DNA of 64,000 bases from an uncultured Pseudomonadota bacterium (lineage in GTDB: Bacteria > Myxococcota_A > UBA796 > SXON01), in assembly GCA_903921785.1 (NCBI GenBank), contig CAIXRH010000132.1, forward strand, positions 1-64,000, given 5' to 3'. A model generated the notes under the pieces. The model was not told the DNA's origin, searched no databases, and was given only the letters and a program-made list of their open reading frames with translations. The position numbers were made by a program, and so were the translations under genes. How positions within the stretch are numbered: position 1 is the stretch's first letter; the number at the start of each line of letters is the position of its first letter. Shown piece by piece: positions 20,930-29,491 of this stretch.

Positions 20930-23688
20930 TCGTCCGAGCAGTCGAGGTGCGCGCCGAGGCCGTTGTTGGTGAGGGTGTTCCCCGAGCACGCGGCGAGCGT
21001 GACGCTGGAGCAGCTCATGCCGTAGCTGGCGTTGCTGTCGAAGACGTTGTCGATCACGGTGGCGTTGGTGCTGGAGAGCGCCAGGCCGCTGCCCGCGCCG
21101 CCGTCGGCCTCCACGCCCTCGATGTCCACCACGCCGTTGGTGATGGCGATGCCGTCGCTCAGCGCGCTGTTCACGTTGATGTCGGCGAAGACCCCCGTGT
21201 AGTCCAGGGTGCCCGAGGTATACACGGAGGGGTACACGGAGTAGTCGGTGTAGCCGTAGCTGCCATCGACCCAGAGGCCGTAGCCCGAGGTGGAGAGGAC
21301 CTCGATCCCGGCCACCTCCAGGTCGGCGATGCCGGTGATGTTCACCGCGTCGCCCGAAGAGGCCTCCACGGTCACGTCGCTGACGATCGCGTAGCCCGCG
21401 TCGGCGGTGTTGCCGTCGAGGTAGATCGCCGTCGAGTTGCTCGACTGCACGGTCACCCCGTCGATCTCCACCTGCGGCGCGTAGTGGTTCCAGTTGCCGT
21501 AGATGCCGTAGCCAGCGACCGACTCCACCGTGAGGTCGGAGATCTCGAGGGAAGACTCATACCCCTGCACCAGGGTGGAGATCGCGGAGCCGACGCTGAT
21601 GTGCGACAGCTTCAAGCCCGCCTGGTACCCGTACTCGGTGGGCGTCTCGTACACGCCGTCACCGTCGTTGTCGGACCAGTAGGCGTAGTAGTAGCCGTAG
21701 CCGTAGAACACCGGCTGCGTGGAGTCGTACGAGTAGGAGTACGAGAGCGTCTCCACCCCGTCCACGTCGGTGTGGTACTGCTCGTAGCTGTACGGGTACG
21801 TGCGGGTGTTGCCGATGGTGAGGTCGTGCGCGTCCGCGTAGCCGTAGACCGCGTAGACCACCGGACCCGCCACGTCGTCGATCGTGCTGTCGTGGAGCTC
21901 GACCGGGTCGGACTTCTCGTTCTGGTTCGCCTGGACGAGCGCGCCGTCGTAGTCGGTCCACGTGTTGTACCCGATGTCGCAGCCCGAGACCTCGATGTCG
22001 AGGCTCAGATCGCCACCGGTGAAGGTGTTGTTCGTGATGGAACAACCCGTGGCCGTGTAGGAGATCACATCGCGACCGCCGCCGGTGTACGTGTAGCGGT
22101 AGGAGCCGCCGGCCCCGTCGTCGTAGGAGTACTCGGTGGAGTACGCGTTGTCGGCGAACGTGTTGGCGTCGAGGACGAGGGATCCCTGGTAGTTGTAGAT
22201 AGCCCCGTAGGACTTCGCGCCCGTGAACGTGTTCCCGCTCGCGATGATCGTCCCCTCGTAGCCCATCATCCCCGAGCACTCGTGCCCGGAGATCGTGCTG
22301 TTGGTGACCTCGCCGCTGCCGAGCACGAAGACCAGGCCCCAGCCCTCCCCGTCGGCGATGGTGGAGTTGGTGACCGTGGCCTCGCTGCTCTCGAAGACCA
22401 CCGCATCGCCACGATCCACATAGCCGTAGCAGGGATCGGTGTTGGTCTCGTCCGGCTCGCGGTGGTTGGTGACGATGAGCCCGTCCACCGTGGCGTTCAC
22501 CGTGTTCCCGTACACGCTCCAGCGTCCGTTGTTGTCGAACGTGGAGTTGGTCAGGGTGAGGGCCTGGGTCTTCTTCGCGGGAACCGCGTAGAGCCCGTAC
22601 TCCTCGTAGTCCGACACGGAGACGCCCGTGAGCGTGGCCTCGTCGGTGATGAGGAGGATGCCGCCGCAGACGTACCCGGCGGTGCCGAAGTCGTCGTAGG
22701 GGATGTAGCAGGAGGTGAGCCCGGTGGTGTTCCCGCCGTTGAGCGCCACCGTCGTGTCCGTGAGCGAGACCGGCGTGGAGGTGTTGATGAACATCCCCTG
22801 CTCGGTGGAGCCGAAGATGTCGACGCCGTTGGTGGTGAGCGCGGTGTCGAACGCCACGACGCCGTAAGGCGTGTCCGCGATGAGGTCCCCCGTCATGGTG
22901 AGGGTGCCGCTCTCCACCCACACCGCGAACAGGTCATCGGTGGTGATGACGTTGTGGTCGGTGGTGACCGTCGCGCTCGATCCGTAGATGGCGTGCCCGT
23001 CGGTGCCATCGGTCGTGGTGGCGTGCACCTGGTCGAAGATGCTGTTGGAGACGGTGATCTCCGCGTCATCCAGCGCCTGGACGCCGTAGCCGGTCGGCTC
23101 GGTGAACAGCCCGGTGTCGATCGTGGCGGAGCCACCGCTGATGAACACGCCGCCGTAGGCCGGCGCGTAGAAGGTGCAGGTGCTCACCGTGAGGTTCGTC
23201 GCGTCGGTGGCCTCGACCCCGTAGTTGGCCACGCTGTCGAAGAACAGGTCGGTCAGGGTGACATCGGCCGCGCCGTTGACCTTCACGCCGGAGCGGGTGC
23301 TGGTGATCGAGAACCCCGAAACGCTCGCGCCGGCGCCCGACAAGGAGAACGCCGGGGCGTTGCTCGCCGCGTCCACGCTCGTGCTCTCCGAGCCGGCGCC
23401 GACCACGTGCACACCCGCAGGCACCACGATGCCGTTCTCCGAAGGATCGGCGTACTCCCCAGCGCACACGTTCACGGTGTCGCCGTCCTTGGCGTACACC
23501 ATCGCGTCGGAGATGGTGGCGAAATCGCCTTCTTCTCCGTTGAGGTTGATGCAGCCGGCGGGACCGAGGTCCACATCGCCGCCGGTGTCGCCCGAGTCGT
23601 TGCCGCCGTTCCCGTTGGTGTCGCCCCCCGTGTCAGTACCGCAGGCCGCGGCGAGGAGGAACAGGAACGGCAGTGGGGCGAGGCGCAT
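20917..23688 (-). CDS. Right-handed parallel beta-helix lipoprotein
   Basis: The 923-residue protein has a lipoprotein signal ([15 protein letters not shown] before Cys) and an Asp/Thr/Gly/Asn-rich tether. After a DUF1565-like opening ([21 protein letters not shown]) come many beta-helix rungs (patterns such as [19 protein letters not shown]). The middle is rich in Tyr/Ser/Gly. It is probably a surface adhesin or polysaccharide-binding protein; no lyase catalytic residues can be assigned. Confidence 0.85.
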   Translation of the reverse strand: MRLAPLPFLFLLAAACGTDTGGDTNGNGGNDSGDTGGDVDLGPAGCINLNGEEGDFATISDAMVYAKDGDTVNVCAGEYADPSENGIVVPAGVHVVGAGSESTSVDAASNAPAFSLSGAGASVSGFSITSTRSGVKVNGAADVTLTDLFFDSVANYGVEATDATNLTVSTCTFYAPAYGGVFISGGSATIDTGLFTEPTGYGVQALDDAEITVSNSIFDQVHATTTDGTDGHAIYGSSATVTTDHNVITTDDLFAVWVESGTLTMTGDLIADTPYGVVAFDTALTTNGVDIFGSTEQGMFINTSTPVSLTDTTVALNGGNTTGLTSCYIPYDDFGTAGYVCGGILLITDEATLTGVSVSDYEEYGLYAVPAKKTQALTLTNSTFDNNGRWSVYGNTVNATVDGLIVTNHREPDETNTDPCYGYVDRGDAVVFESSEATVTNSTIADGEGWGLVFVLGSGEVTNSTISGHECSGMMGYEGTIIASGNTFTGAKSYGAIYNYQGSLVLDANTFADNAYSTEYSYDDGAGGSYRYTYTGGGRDVISYTATGCSITNNTFTGGDLSLDIEVSGCDIGYNTWTDYDGALVQANQNEKSDPVELHDSTIDDVAGPVVYAVYGYADAHDLTIGNTRTYPYSYEQYHTDVDGVETLSYSYSYDSTQPVFYGYGYYYAYWSDNDGDGVYETPTEYGYQAGLKLSHISVGSAISTLVQGYESSLEISDLTVESVAGYGIYGNWNHYAPQVEIDGVTVQSSNSTAIYLDGNTADAGYAIVSDVTVEASSGDAVNITGIADLEVAGIEVLSTSGYGLWVDGSYGYTDYSVYPSVYTSGTLDYTGVFADINVNSALSDGIAITNGVVDIEGVEADGGAGSGLALSSTNATVIDNVFDSNASYGMSCSSVTLAACSGNTLTNNGLGAHLDCSDDCAL

Positions 23689-23806
23689 GGGGGGGACTCC
23701 GTCAGCGCCCCACGGTAGCTTCCGGAGGCGATTTCCACAAGCGTTACCGTCGACGGCTACGCGGGGGACGGGGACGAAGTTACACGCGCGGCCCCTCGGA
23801 GGACGG

Positions 23807-25363
23807 ATGGATCCGGAACGGCAGGCGCTCCTCGACGAGCTCGATCGGGTCAACGAGCTGGCGCTCCTCGGCGGCGGCCAGGCGTCGATCGATCGTCAGC
23901 ACGAACGTGGCAAGCTCACGGCGCGCGAGCGCGTGGAGATGCTCCTCGATCCCGGCACGTTCCGCGAGCTCGACCGCTTCGTGGTCCACCGCTGCGCCGA
24001 CTTCGGGATGGCGGAGAAGCGCGTACCCGGGGATGGGGTCGTCACCGGCTACGGGCGGATCGACGGTCGCCTGGTGTACGTCTTCGCGCAGGACTTCACG
24101 GTCTTCGGCGGCACGCTCTCCGGCGCGTACGCGAAGAAGATCTGCAAGGTGATGGACCTCGCGATGAAGAACGGCGCCCCGGTCATCGGGCTGAACGACT
24201 CCGGTGGCGCGCGCATCCAGGAGGGGGTGGAGAGCCTCGGCGGATACGCCGACATCTTCCTCCGCAACACCCTCGCCAGCGGAGTGATCCCGCAGCTCTC
24301 CGGCATCCTCGGTCCCTGCGCCGGCGGTGCCGTGTACTCCCCCGCGATCACCGACTTCCTGGTGATGGCCCGGGGCACGTCGTTCATGTTCGTCACCGGG
24401 CCCGACGTGATCAAGACCGTCACCCACGAAGAGGTGACGCAAGAAGCGCTCGGGGGCGCCACGACCCACACACAGACCTCGGGCGTGGCGCACTTCGCCG
24501 CGGAGGACGAAGCGGGCGCCATCGCCGTGCTCCGCGCGATCCTTGGCTACGTCCCCCAGAACAACATGGAGGAGGCGCCTCGCCGCCCCACGGAAGACAG
24601 CCCCGATCGCGCCATCCCCGCGCTCGACGAGCTGGTGCCCACCAACGCGAACAAGCCCTACGACATCAAGGAGCTGGTCACCGCGGTGGCCGACGACGGG
24701 CAGTTCCTCGAGGTTCAGCCCGACTACGCGGCGAACATCGTCATCGGCTTCATCCACCTCGGCGGCCGCAGCGTCGGTGTGGTGGCCAACCAGCCGGCCG
24801 TGCTCGCCGGCGTGCTCGACGTCAACGCCTCGCTCAAGGCCGCCCGCTTCGTCCGCTTCTGCGACGCGTTCAACATCCCCCTCTGGGTGATCGAGGATGT
24901 ACCTGGCTTCCTGCCCGGCACTGCCCAAGAGCACGGCGGGATCATCAAGCACGGCGCCAAGCTGCTCTACGCGTTCTGCGAGGCCACGGTGCCGAAGGTC
25001 ACGCTCATCACCCGGAAGGCCTACGGCGGCGCCTACTGCGTGATGAACAGCAAGCACATCCGGGCGGACTTCAACTTCGCCTGGCCCACCGCCGAGATCG
25101 CGGTGATGGGCCCCGACGGCGCGGTGAACATCATCTTCCGCAACGAGCTCGCGAAGGCCGGCGATCCGGTCGCGAAGAAGGCCGAGCTGGTGAAGGACTA
25201 CCGCGACCGGTTCGCGAACCCCTACCGCGCCGCCGAGCTCGGTTTTGTGGACGAAATCCTGCGCCCGCGCGACACCCGCGCCCGCCTGATCGACGCCTTC
25301 GACTCCCTCGAGAACAAGCGCGACAAGAACCCGCCTCGCAAACACGGGAATATTCCACTCTGA
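23807..25363 (+). CDS. Acyl-CoA carboxylase carboxyltransferase (propionyl-CoA carboxylase beta type)
   Basis: This 518-residue biotin-dependent carboxyltransferase has two crotonase-like halves. The N-half shows [23 protein letters not shown] and [20 protein letters not shown]; the C-half shows [33 protein letters not shown] and [16 protein letters not shown]. It should transfer CO2 from biotin to propionyl- or acetyl-CoA. The biotin carboxylase subunit is not in the window. GGAGG lies 5 nt before the ATG. The C-terminus KHGNIPL is typical of the family. Confidence 0.96.
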   Translation: MDPERQALLDELDRVNELALLGGGQASIDRQHERGKLTARERVEMLLDPGTFRELDRFVVHRCADFGMAEKRVPGDGVVTGYGRIDGRLVYVFAQDFTVFGGTLSGAYAKKICKVMDLAMKNGAPVIGLNDSGGARIQEGVESLGGYADIFLRNTLASGVIPQLSGILGPCAGGAVYSPAITDFLVMARGTSFMFVTGPDVIKTVTHEEVTQEALGGATTHTQTSGVAHFAAEDEAGAIAVLRAILGYVPQNNMEEAPRRPTEDSPDRAIPALDELVPTNANKPYDIKELVTAVADDGQFLEVQPDYAANIVIGFIHLGGRSVGVVANQPAVLAGVLDVNASLKAARFVRFCDAFNIPLWVIEDVPGFLPGTAQEHGGIIKHGAKLLYAFCEATVPKVTLITRKAYGGAYCVMNSKHIRADFNFAWPTAEIAVMGPDGAVNIIFRNELAKAGDPVAKKAELVKDYRDRFANPYRAAELGFVDEILRPRDTRARLIDAFDSLENKRDKNPPRKHGNIPL

Positions 25364-25387
25364 TCCGGCGGGATCCTCAATGGCGCC

Positions 25388-25408
25388 TTGCCGGCCGAGG
25401 GCCGGCAA
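25388..25408 (+). terminator. Perfect 9-bp hairpin after carboxyltransferase gene
   Basis: TTGCCGGCC-GAG-GGCCGGCAA lies 24 nt after the stop. The stem is perfect with a 3-nt loop and no T-run. It is a likely weak terminator or mRNA-end structure. Confidence 0.5.
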
Positions 25409-25447
25409 CCGGGCTCTCCGGTCGGCCCGGGGGGCCTCCCTCCGATC

Positions 25448-25467
25448 CCTGGCGCGGCGCCGCCAGG
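25448..25467 (+). promoter_or_regulatory. Leader hairpin upstream of rpsP
   Basis: CCTGGCG-CGGCGC-CGCCAGG forms a 7-bp stem about 85 nt before rpsP. It may be the end of the upstream transcript or a regulatory leader; no known leader motif is recognised. Confidence 0.3.
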
Positions 25468-25552
25468 CGCTCCCGGAGTCGGTCGTGCACCGCCACCTTG
25501 CCAATCTCCCGACCCTGCATTAGACGCCGCCGCCAGTCTGCCAAGGAAGTTC

Positions 25553-25813
25553 ATGGTCCGCATTCGCCTTACCCGCACCGGCGCGAAGAAGAAGCCCTCC
25601 TACCGGTTCGCCGTCGCCGACAAGCGGTCGCCCCGTGATGGGCGCTGCCTCGAGTACATCGGTCACTACAACCCGATGGTCGAGCCCCCCGTGGTCGTGG
25701 TCGATCTCGCCCGCGCCGACTACTGGCTCGCCCGTGGCGCCCAGCCCACCGAAACTGTCGCCGATCTGCTGAAGATCGCCCGGAAGGCCGTGCCCGCCGA
25801 GGCGCCGGTCTGA
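25553..25813 (+). CDS. rpsP: 30S ribosomal protein bS16
   Basis: The 86-residue protein starts MVRIRLTRTGAKKKPSYRFAVADKRSPRDGR and continues IGHYNP, the hallmark of bS16. It is needed for 30S assembly. AAGGAAG precedes the ATG. The stop overlaps the khpA start (TGATG). It is the first gene of the rpsP-khpA-rimM-trmD operon. Confidence 0.97.
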   Translation: MVRIRLTRTGAKKKPSYRFAVADKRSPRDGRCLEYIGHYNPMVEPPVVVVDLARADYWLARGAQPTETVADLLKIARKAVPAEAPV

Positions 25814-26058
25814 TGGAAGCGCTGCTCCGCCAGATGGTGAAGGGTCTCGTGAAGTCCCCCGAGGCGGTGCAGATCCACGCCGTCGAGGGCGAAGCGAGCA
25901 TGGTGTACGAGCTCACCGTCGCCCCGACCGACCTTGAGTCGGTCAAGGGCCCCCAGGGGGACACCCTCCGGGCGCTCCGCACCGTGCTCAGCGCGTCGGC
26001 CGGCGATCGTCGGGCGGTGCTCGAGCTGATCGAGCCGGGCGAAGCCGAAGCCGAGTAG
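25813..26058 (+). CDS. khpA: KhpA-like KH-domain RNA-binding protein
   Basis: This 81-residue single KH domain opens MEALLRQMVKGLVKSPEAVQIH and has a GPQG loop matching the G-x-x-G of KH domains. KhpA (YlqC) binds RNA with KhpB. The position between rpsP and rimM is the conserved one. Start and stop overlap the preceding gene by 1 nt. Confidence 0.9.
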   Translation: MEALLRQMVKGLVKSPEAVQIHAVEGEASMVYELTVAPTDLESVKGPQGDTLRALRTVLSASAGDRRAVLELIEPGEAEAE

Positions 26059-26064
26059 CGGCCG

Positions 26065-26574
26065 ATGGCCGACCGTATCGAGCTCGGCTCCGTCGTCGGC
26101 GTGTTCGGCGTTCGGGGGGAGGTGCGCCTGCACCTCCACAACCGCGAAGCCAGCGTGCTCGAAGAGCCGCGTCCGGTGGTGCTTGTCTCGCCCGAAGGGG
26201 TGGAGCGCGGCGCCGTCGTGTCCGTGCGTCCGGGCGCGGGGAAGCGCATCCTCGGCCGGGTCAACGGGGTCACCACGCCCGAAGAGGCGGCGCAGCTCAT
26301 CGGCTACGCCGTGTTCATCGACCGCGCGGAGCTCCCCGAGCCCGACGATGGGGAGTTCTACGTGGCCGACCTGCTGGGTCTCTCCGTAGAAGACGAAGCG
26401 GGCACCGTGCTCGGCACGCTGGTCGATGTGGTGCCCGGCCACAAGGACGTGTGGGTGGTGCAGACCGACGCCGGCGAGGCGTTCCTGCTCCCCTCCCCCG
26501 AGTCCGTGAAGCGGGTCGATGAAGAAGCGGGCGTGATCGTCGTCGCCGCCGGGGCCCTCACCCTCGGGGAGTGA
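26065..26574 (+). CDS. rimM: 16S rRNA processing protein RimM
   Basis: The 169-residue protein has the RimM opening (IELGSVVGVFGVRGEVRLHL), the linker with FYVADLLGL and a C-terminal PRC-barrel (DVWVVQTDAGEAFLLPSPESVKRVD). It assists maturation of the 16S rRNA head and binds uS19. It sits in the standard rpsP-trmD operon. Confidence 0.95.
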   Translation: MADRIELGSVVGVFGVRGEVRLHLHNREASVLEEPRPVVLVSPEGVERGAVVSVRPGAGKRILGRVNGVTTPEEAAQLIGYAVFIDRAELPEPDDGEFYVADLLGLSVEDEAGTVLGTLVDVVPGHKDVWVVQTDAGEAFLLPSPESVKRVDEEAGVIVVAAGALTLGE

Positions 26575-26576
26575 CC

Positions 26577-27377
26577 ATGCACGTCGACGTGCTGACGCTG
26601 TTCCCCGAAATGGTCACCCCGATGCTCAGCGGGTCGATCCTCGGCCGCGCCCAGAAGGCCGGCGCCTGGTCGTTCGGGGTGCACGACATCCGCGCGCACG
26701 GCCTCGGGCGCCACCGCTCGGTGGACGACGCCCCCTTCGGCGGCGGCAGCGGCATGGTGATGCGCCCCGACGTGGTCGGCGCCGCGATCGCCGCCGTGCG
26801 CCGCCCCGACACCACCGTCATCCTCCTCGAAGCCAGCGGCGCCCCCTTCACCCAGGCCACCGCCGCCCGCCTCGCCGAGAAGCCGCACCTCGTCTTCGTC
26901 TGTGGCCACTACGAGGGCGTCGACGCCCGCGTGCGCGACGCGTTGGTCGACGAAGCGATCTCCATCGGCGACTACGTGCTCACCGGCGGCGAGCTCGCCG
27001 CCTGCGTGGTGGTGGACGCGATCGTCCGCCTCCTCCCCGGCGCCCTCGGCAACGAAACCAGCGTGGTGGACGAGAGCTACTCCGAGGGCCTCCTCGAGTA
27101 CCCGCACTACACCCGGCCGCGGGTGTGGGAGGGCCGGGAGGTGCCCGAGGTCCTCCTCTCCGGCGATCACGGGAAGGTGGCGATCTGGCGAAAGAAGCAG
27201 GCGGAGGCCCGCACCTGGGCGCTCCGGCCCGATCTCGCCGCCCAGCTCGGCCTGCGCGACCCCGCGATCGTCGAGGCGGAGGAGCGCGCCGCCGCCGATG
27301 CGAAGGCGGCCCGTGCCGCCGCGAAGAAGCGGCGGAAGGAAGGCGCCGCGCCACCGGCGGGTCCGGCGGAACGATGA
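26577..27377 (+). CDS. trmD: tRNA (guanine-37-N1)-methyltransferase
   Basis: The 266-residue SPOUT methyltransferase makes m1G37 in tRNA. Motifs are VDVLTLFPEM, PFGGGSGMVMRPD, VCGHYEGVDARV, SIGDYVLTGGELA and the knot region ending in PHYTRPRVWEG. The C-terminus has an Ala/Lys-rich tail. The ATG at 26577 is preferred, with GGGGAG 5 nt upstream; a GTG at 26571 overlaps rimM. rplS, the usual next gene, is absent. Confidence 0.97.
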   Translation: MHVDVLTLFPEMVTPMLSGSILGRAQKAGAWSFGVHDIRAHGLGRHRSVDDAPFGGGSGMVMRPDVVGAAIAAVRRPDTTVILLEASGAPFTQATAARLAEKPHLVFVCGHYEGVDARVRDALVDEAISIGDYVLTGGELAACVVVDAIVRLLPGALGNETSVVDESYSEGLLEYPHYTRPRVWEGREVPEVLLSGDHGKVAIWRKKQAEARTWALRPDLAAQLGLRDPAIVEAEERAAADAKAARAAAKKRRKEGAAPPAGPAER

Positions 27378-28615
27378 CCGTCGGCGGCCTCGCCCTCGTC
27401 TCCGGCGCCTGGGTGGCCACCCTGGAGCACGGGGAGCTGTCCACGCCGGCGTGGCCGGCGCTGCTCGTCGTCCTCTCCGCGCTCGCCTCGCTGGCCGCCG
27501 CCGCCGCTTTCGTCGGCGCCGCCGTGCAGGAAGGCCGCGGCCGTCCGGTCCTCGCGTGGATTCCCCCGCTCCTCGCGATCCTGGTCGCCGGGGCGTTTTC
27601 TTCGCTCCCCCGGGCGATGTTCGCCAGCGACGCGGAGGTGAGCACCTTCACGGCGTTCGGCGCCGCGCTCGACCTCGCCGCCGCCGCGGTCGCCACGCCG
27701 CTGCTCGCGGTCGGGCTCGCGGCCGGCGCCTGGCTCGCGGCCCCGGCCCGGGAGGGGCGAGTGGTGGCGCTCGTCGGCGCGGGCGCCTCCGCCATTGCCG
27801 CGATCTCCGGCTTCGCCGTCGCCGCCTGGAGCGCGTGGCTGCTCTCGGTGGGCCCGCTGCCCGACGCCACGGTGGACGTTCCCCCGCGGCTGCACGTCGG
27901 CGCCTCCGTAAGCCTGTCGCCGACGGCGCCGCCCGGCTGGGAGGCGGTGCCCCTGGAGTTGCACGCGACCGCGCCAGGGCCGATGCCGTGGCGCGCCGAG
28001 CTGCAGCGGACGGGGCTCACGCTCACCACCAGGGGCGAGACCGAGGCGGGCACGGACGCCCCCTCCCCGCTCTTCCCCCTCGCCCGGGGCAACCACTGGA
28101 CCTACGGCGCGAGCGCCCGCTGGCACGACCAGTACCTCTGGTTCGTCAGCTCCGACCACGACGTCCCCGAGCCCGGCTATGCCTTCACCGTGACCGGAGA
28201 CGCCCACACCGCTGGCGTCCACACCTGGACCGTGCAGCGCACCGGCCGCGACGAAGCGCCGCGCACCTGGACCGTCTACGGCTGGAACGGGCAGACCTAC
28301 ACGGTCGCCGACACCGGCACGTCCGTCCCCTCCCCCGCCGACGAGAAGTTCCTCGAGCTCGCGGGCAGCCCGCCCGCCAGCGGCCCGCCGGCGCAGGAGT
28401 GTGTCTTCGTCGGGATGCCCGGGTACTCGTGCAGCTGCTGGCTGCGCCCCCCCACCGCCGAGATCCGCCTCCCCGGCCCCGCCCGCTGCGTCGCCACCCG
28501 CGGCGGCATCGGCAGCGCGCTGCTCACCGGGCTCGTGGCGATCGCCACCTTGGGGCTGGTGATCCCCGATCCCGACCGGACGGAGGTCGAGGAGCTGGTA
28601 GGATCGGGGCTCTAG
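27374..28615 (+). CDS. Membrane protein of unknown function in trmD operon
   Basis: The 413-residue protein overlaps trmD by 4 nt (ATGA). About four or five hydrophobic segments occupy residues 1-165. An extracytoplasmic domain of about 220 residues follows, with Trp-rich stretches (NHWTYGASARWHDQYLWF) and Cys residues (ECVFVGMPGYSCSCW). A final helix lies near residue 390. No family is recognised. The coupling to trmD suggests co-expression with translation genes, not a shared function. Confidence 0.8.
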   Translation: MTVGGLALVSGAWVATLEHGELSTPAWPALLVVLSALASLAAAAAFVGAAVQEGRGRPVLAWIPPLLAILVAGAFSSLPRAMFASDAEVSTFTAFGAALDLAAAAVATPLLAVGLAAGAWLAAPAREGRVVALVGAGASAIAAISGFAVAAWSAWLLSVGPLPDATVDVPPRLHVGASVSLSPTAPPGWEAVPLELHATAPGPMPWRAELQRTGLTLTTRGETEAGTDAPSPLFPLARGNHWTYGASARWHDQYLWFVSSDHDVPEPGYAFTVTGDAHTAGVHTWTVQRTGRDEAPRTWTVYGWNGQTYTVADTGTSVPSPADEKFLELAGSPPASGPPAQECVFVGMPGYSCSCWLRPPTAEIRLPGPARCVATRGGIGSALLTGLVAIATLGLVIPDPDRTEVEELVGSGL

Positions 28616-28627
28616 CGCCGGGCGCTA
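28613..28627. terminator. Palindrome holding both stop codons of convergent genes
   Basis: TAGCGCC-G-GGCGCTA is a perfect 7-bp inverted repeat. Its left TAG is the plus-strand stop and its right CTA is the minus-strand stop. Confidence 0.6.
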
Positions 28628-29491
28628 CTGCACCACCACGTCCAGCCGCTGCCACCCCATCCCTCCGCGCCCGTCGAGCACCACGGCGGCCAGGGTGTAC
28701 GTTCCGGGCTCCTCCGGGGTGATCCAGGAGTACGTGGCCTCGGTCTGCCCTTCGTCGGCGAAGCTCGGCCCGCGGGAGCCGTCGCCCACCTCGCTGAGCG
28801 TCCCGCCGCTGGTGTACCAGCGCCAGCTCGGCTTCTCGGTGCGCGTCTCGGTGTCGCCCTCCGTCGTCACGTAGGTGTACTCCTCGGGGTCACCCACCAG
28901 CGCAGCGTGTACCTCGACGTCGTTGCCGGCGTCCACGGTGAGGGATGCGTCGGGGTCGACCGGGTTGCCGTCGAACTCGAGCGGGGCCACGTCGGGGTTG
29001 TGGTTCGGGGTGGTCGCCAGGGAGACGGGCACCCGCTTGATGGTGAGCTCGGTGTCGTCCTCGGTGGAGAGCGTCACGGTGAGCGAGCCGCTCCGCCCTT
29101 CGAGCGTCTCCGCCTCCGTGAGCCCGTCGAGCGCGTCGGCGGGCACGGCCCACGAGAGGTCCATCCCCGGCTGCGCGCCCACGAAGCCCGCCTCCCGGAG
29201 CGCCTGGAAGAGCGCCATCGCCTCCTCCGGGGTGAGCTCGTCCGCGTGCTGCAGCTGCTCCATGAGCTCGGGGTCGAGCGAGCAGCCGTCGCTGTCGCCG
29301 TCCATGCAGGCGAACCACACGCTCGACCACTCCGCGTCGTCCGGGACGTACTGGAGCGCTGTGAAGGTGACGAGGTCGCCAGGGCGCGGCTCCGCGGGCT
29401 CCGCGCGGATGGCGAGGAGGCGCAGGCGATCGAGCTCCCACTCTTCGGGGAGGTCCGGGGCGGTGCAGCCGAGGAGGAGGAGCACGATCAC
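28625..29491 (-). CDS. Acidic lipoprotein at end of TonB operon
   Basis: The protein has 288 residues from the GTG overlapping the receptor stop (GTGA); GGAG lies 8 nt upstream. The signal is only MIVLLLLG before Cys. The mature part is acidic, with beta-rich segments and an Ig-like end (EATYSWITPEEPGTYTLAAVVLDGRGG). It may be a surface partner that hands substrate to the TonB receptor, as SusD-like or other lipoproteins do, but it is not a SusD homologue by eye. Confidence 0.82.
   Translation of the reverse strand: MIVLLLLGCTAPDLPEEWELDRLRLLAIRAEPAEPRPGDLVTFTALQYVPDDAEWSSVWFACMDGDSDGCSLDPELMEQLQHADELTPEEAMALFQALREAGFVGAQPGMDLSWAVPADALDGLTEAETLEGRSGSLTVTLSTEDDTELTIKRVPVSLATTPNHNPDVAPLEFDGNPVDPDASLTVDAGNDVEVHAALVGDPEEYTYVTTEGDTETRTEKPSWRWYTSGGTLSEVGDGSRGPSFADEGQTEATYSWITPEEPGTYTLAAVVLDGRGGMGWQRLDVVVQ

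Noticed and set aside
20947-23718. A 923-codon open frame antisense to the beta-helix lipoprotein
   Set aside because: Its Val/Arg/Asp/Gly-rich text mirrors the repeats of the true gene; the lipoprotein has a signal peptide and start.
25497-25525. Sigma-70 promoter TTGCCA-N17-TAGACG before rpsP
   Set aside because: The -10 matches only three of six bases, so support is too weak.
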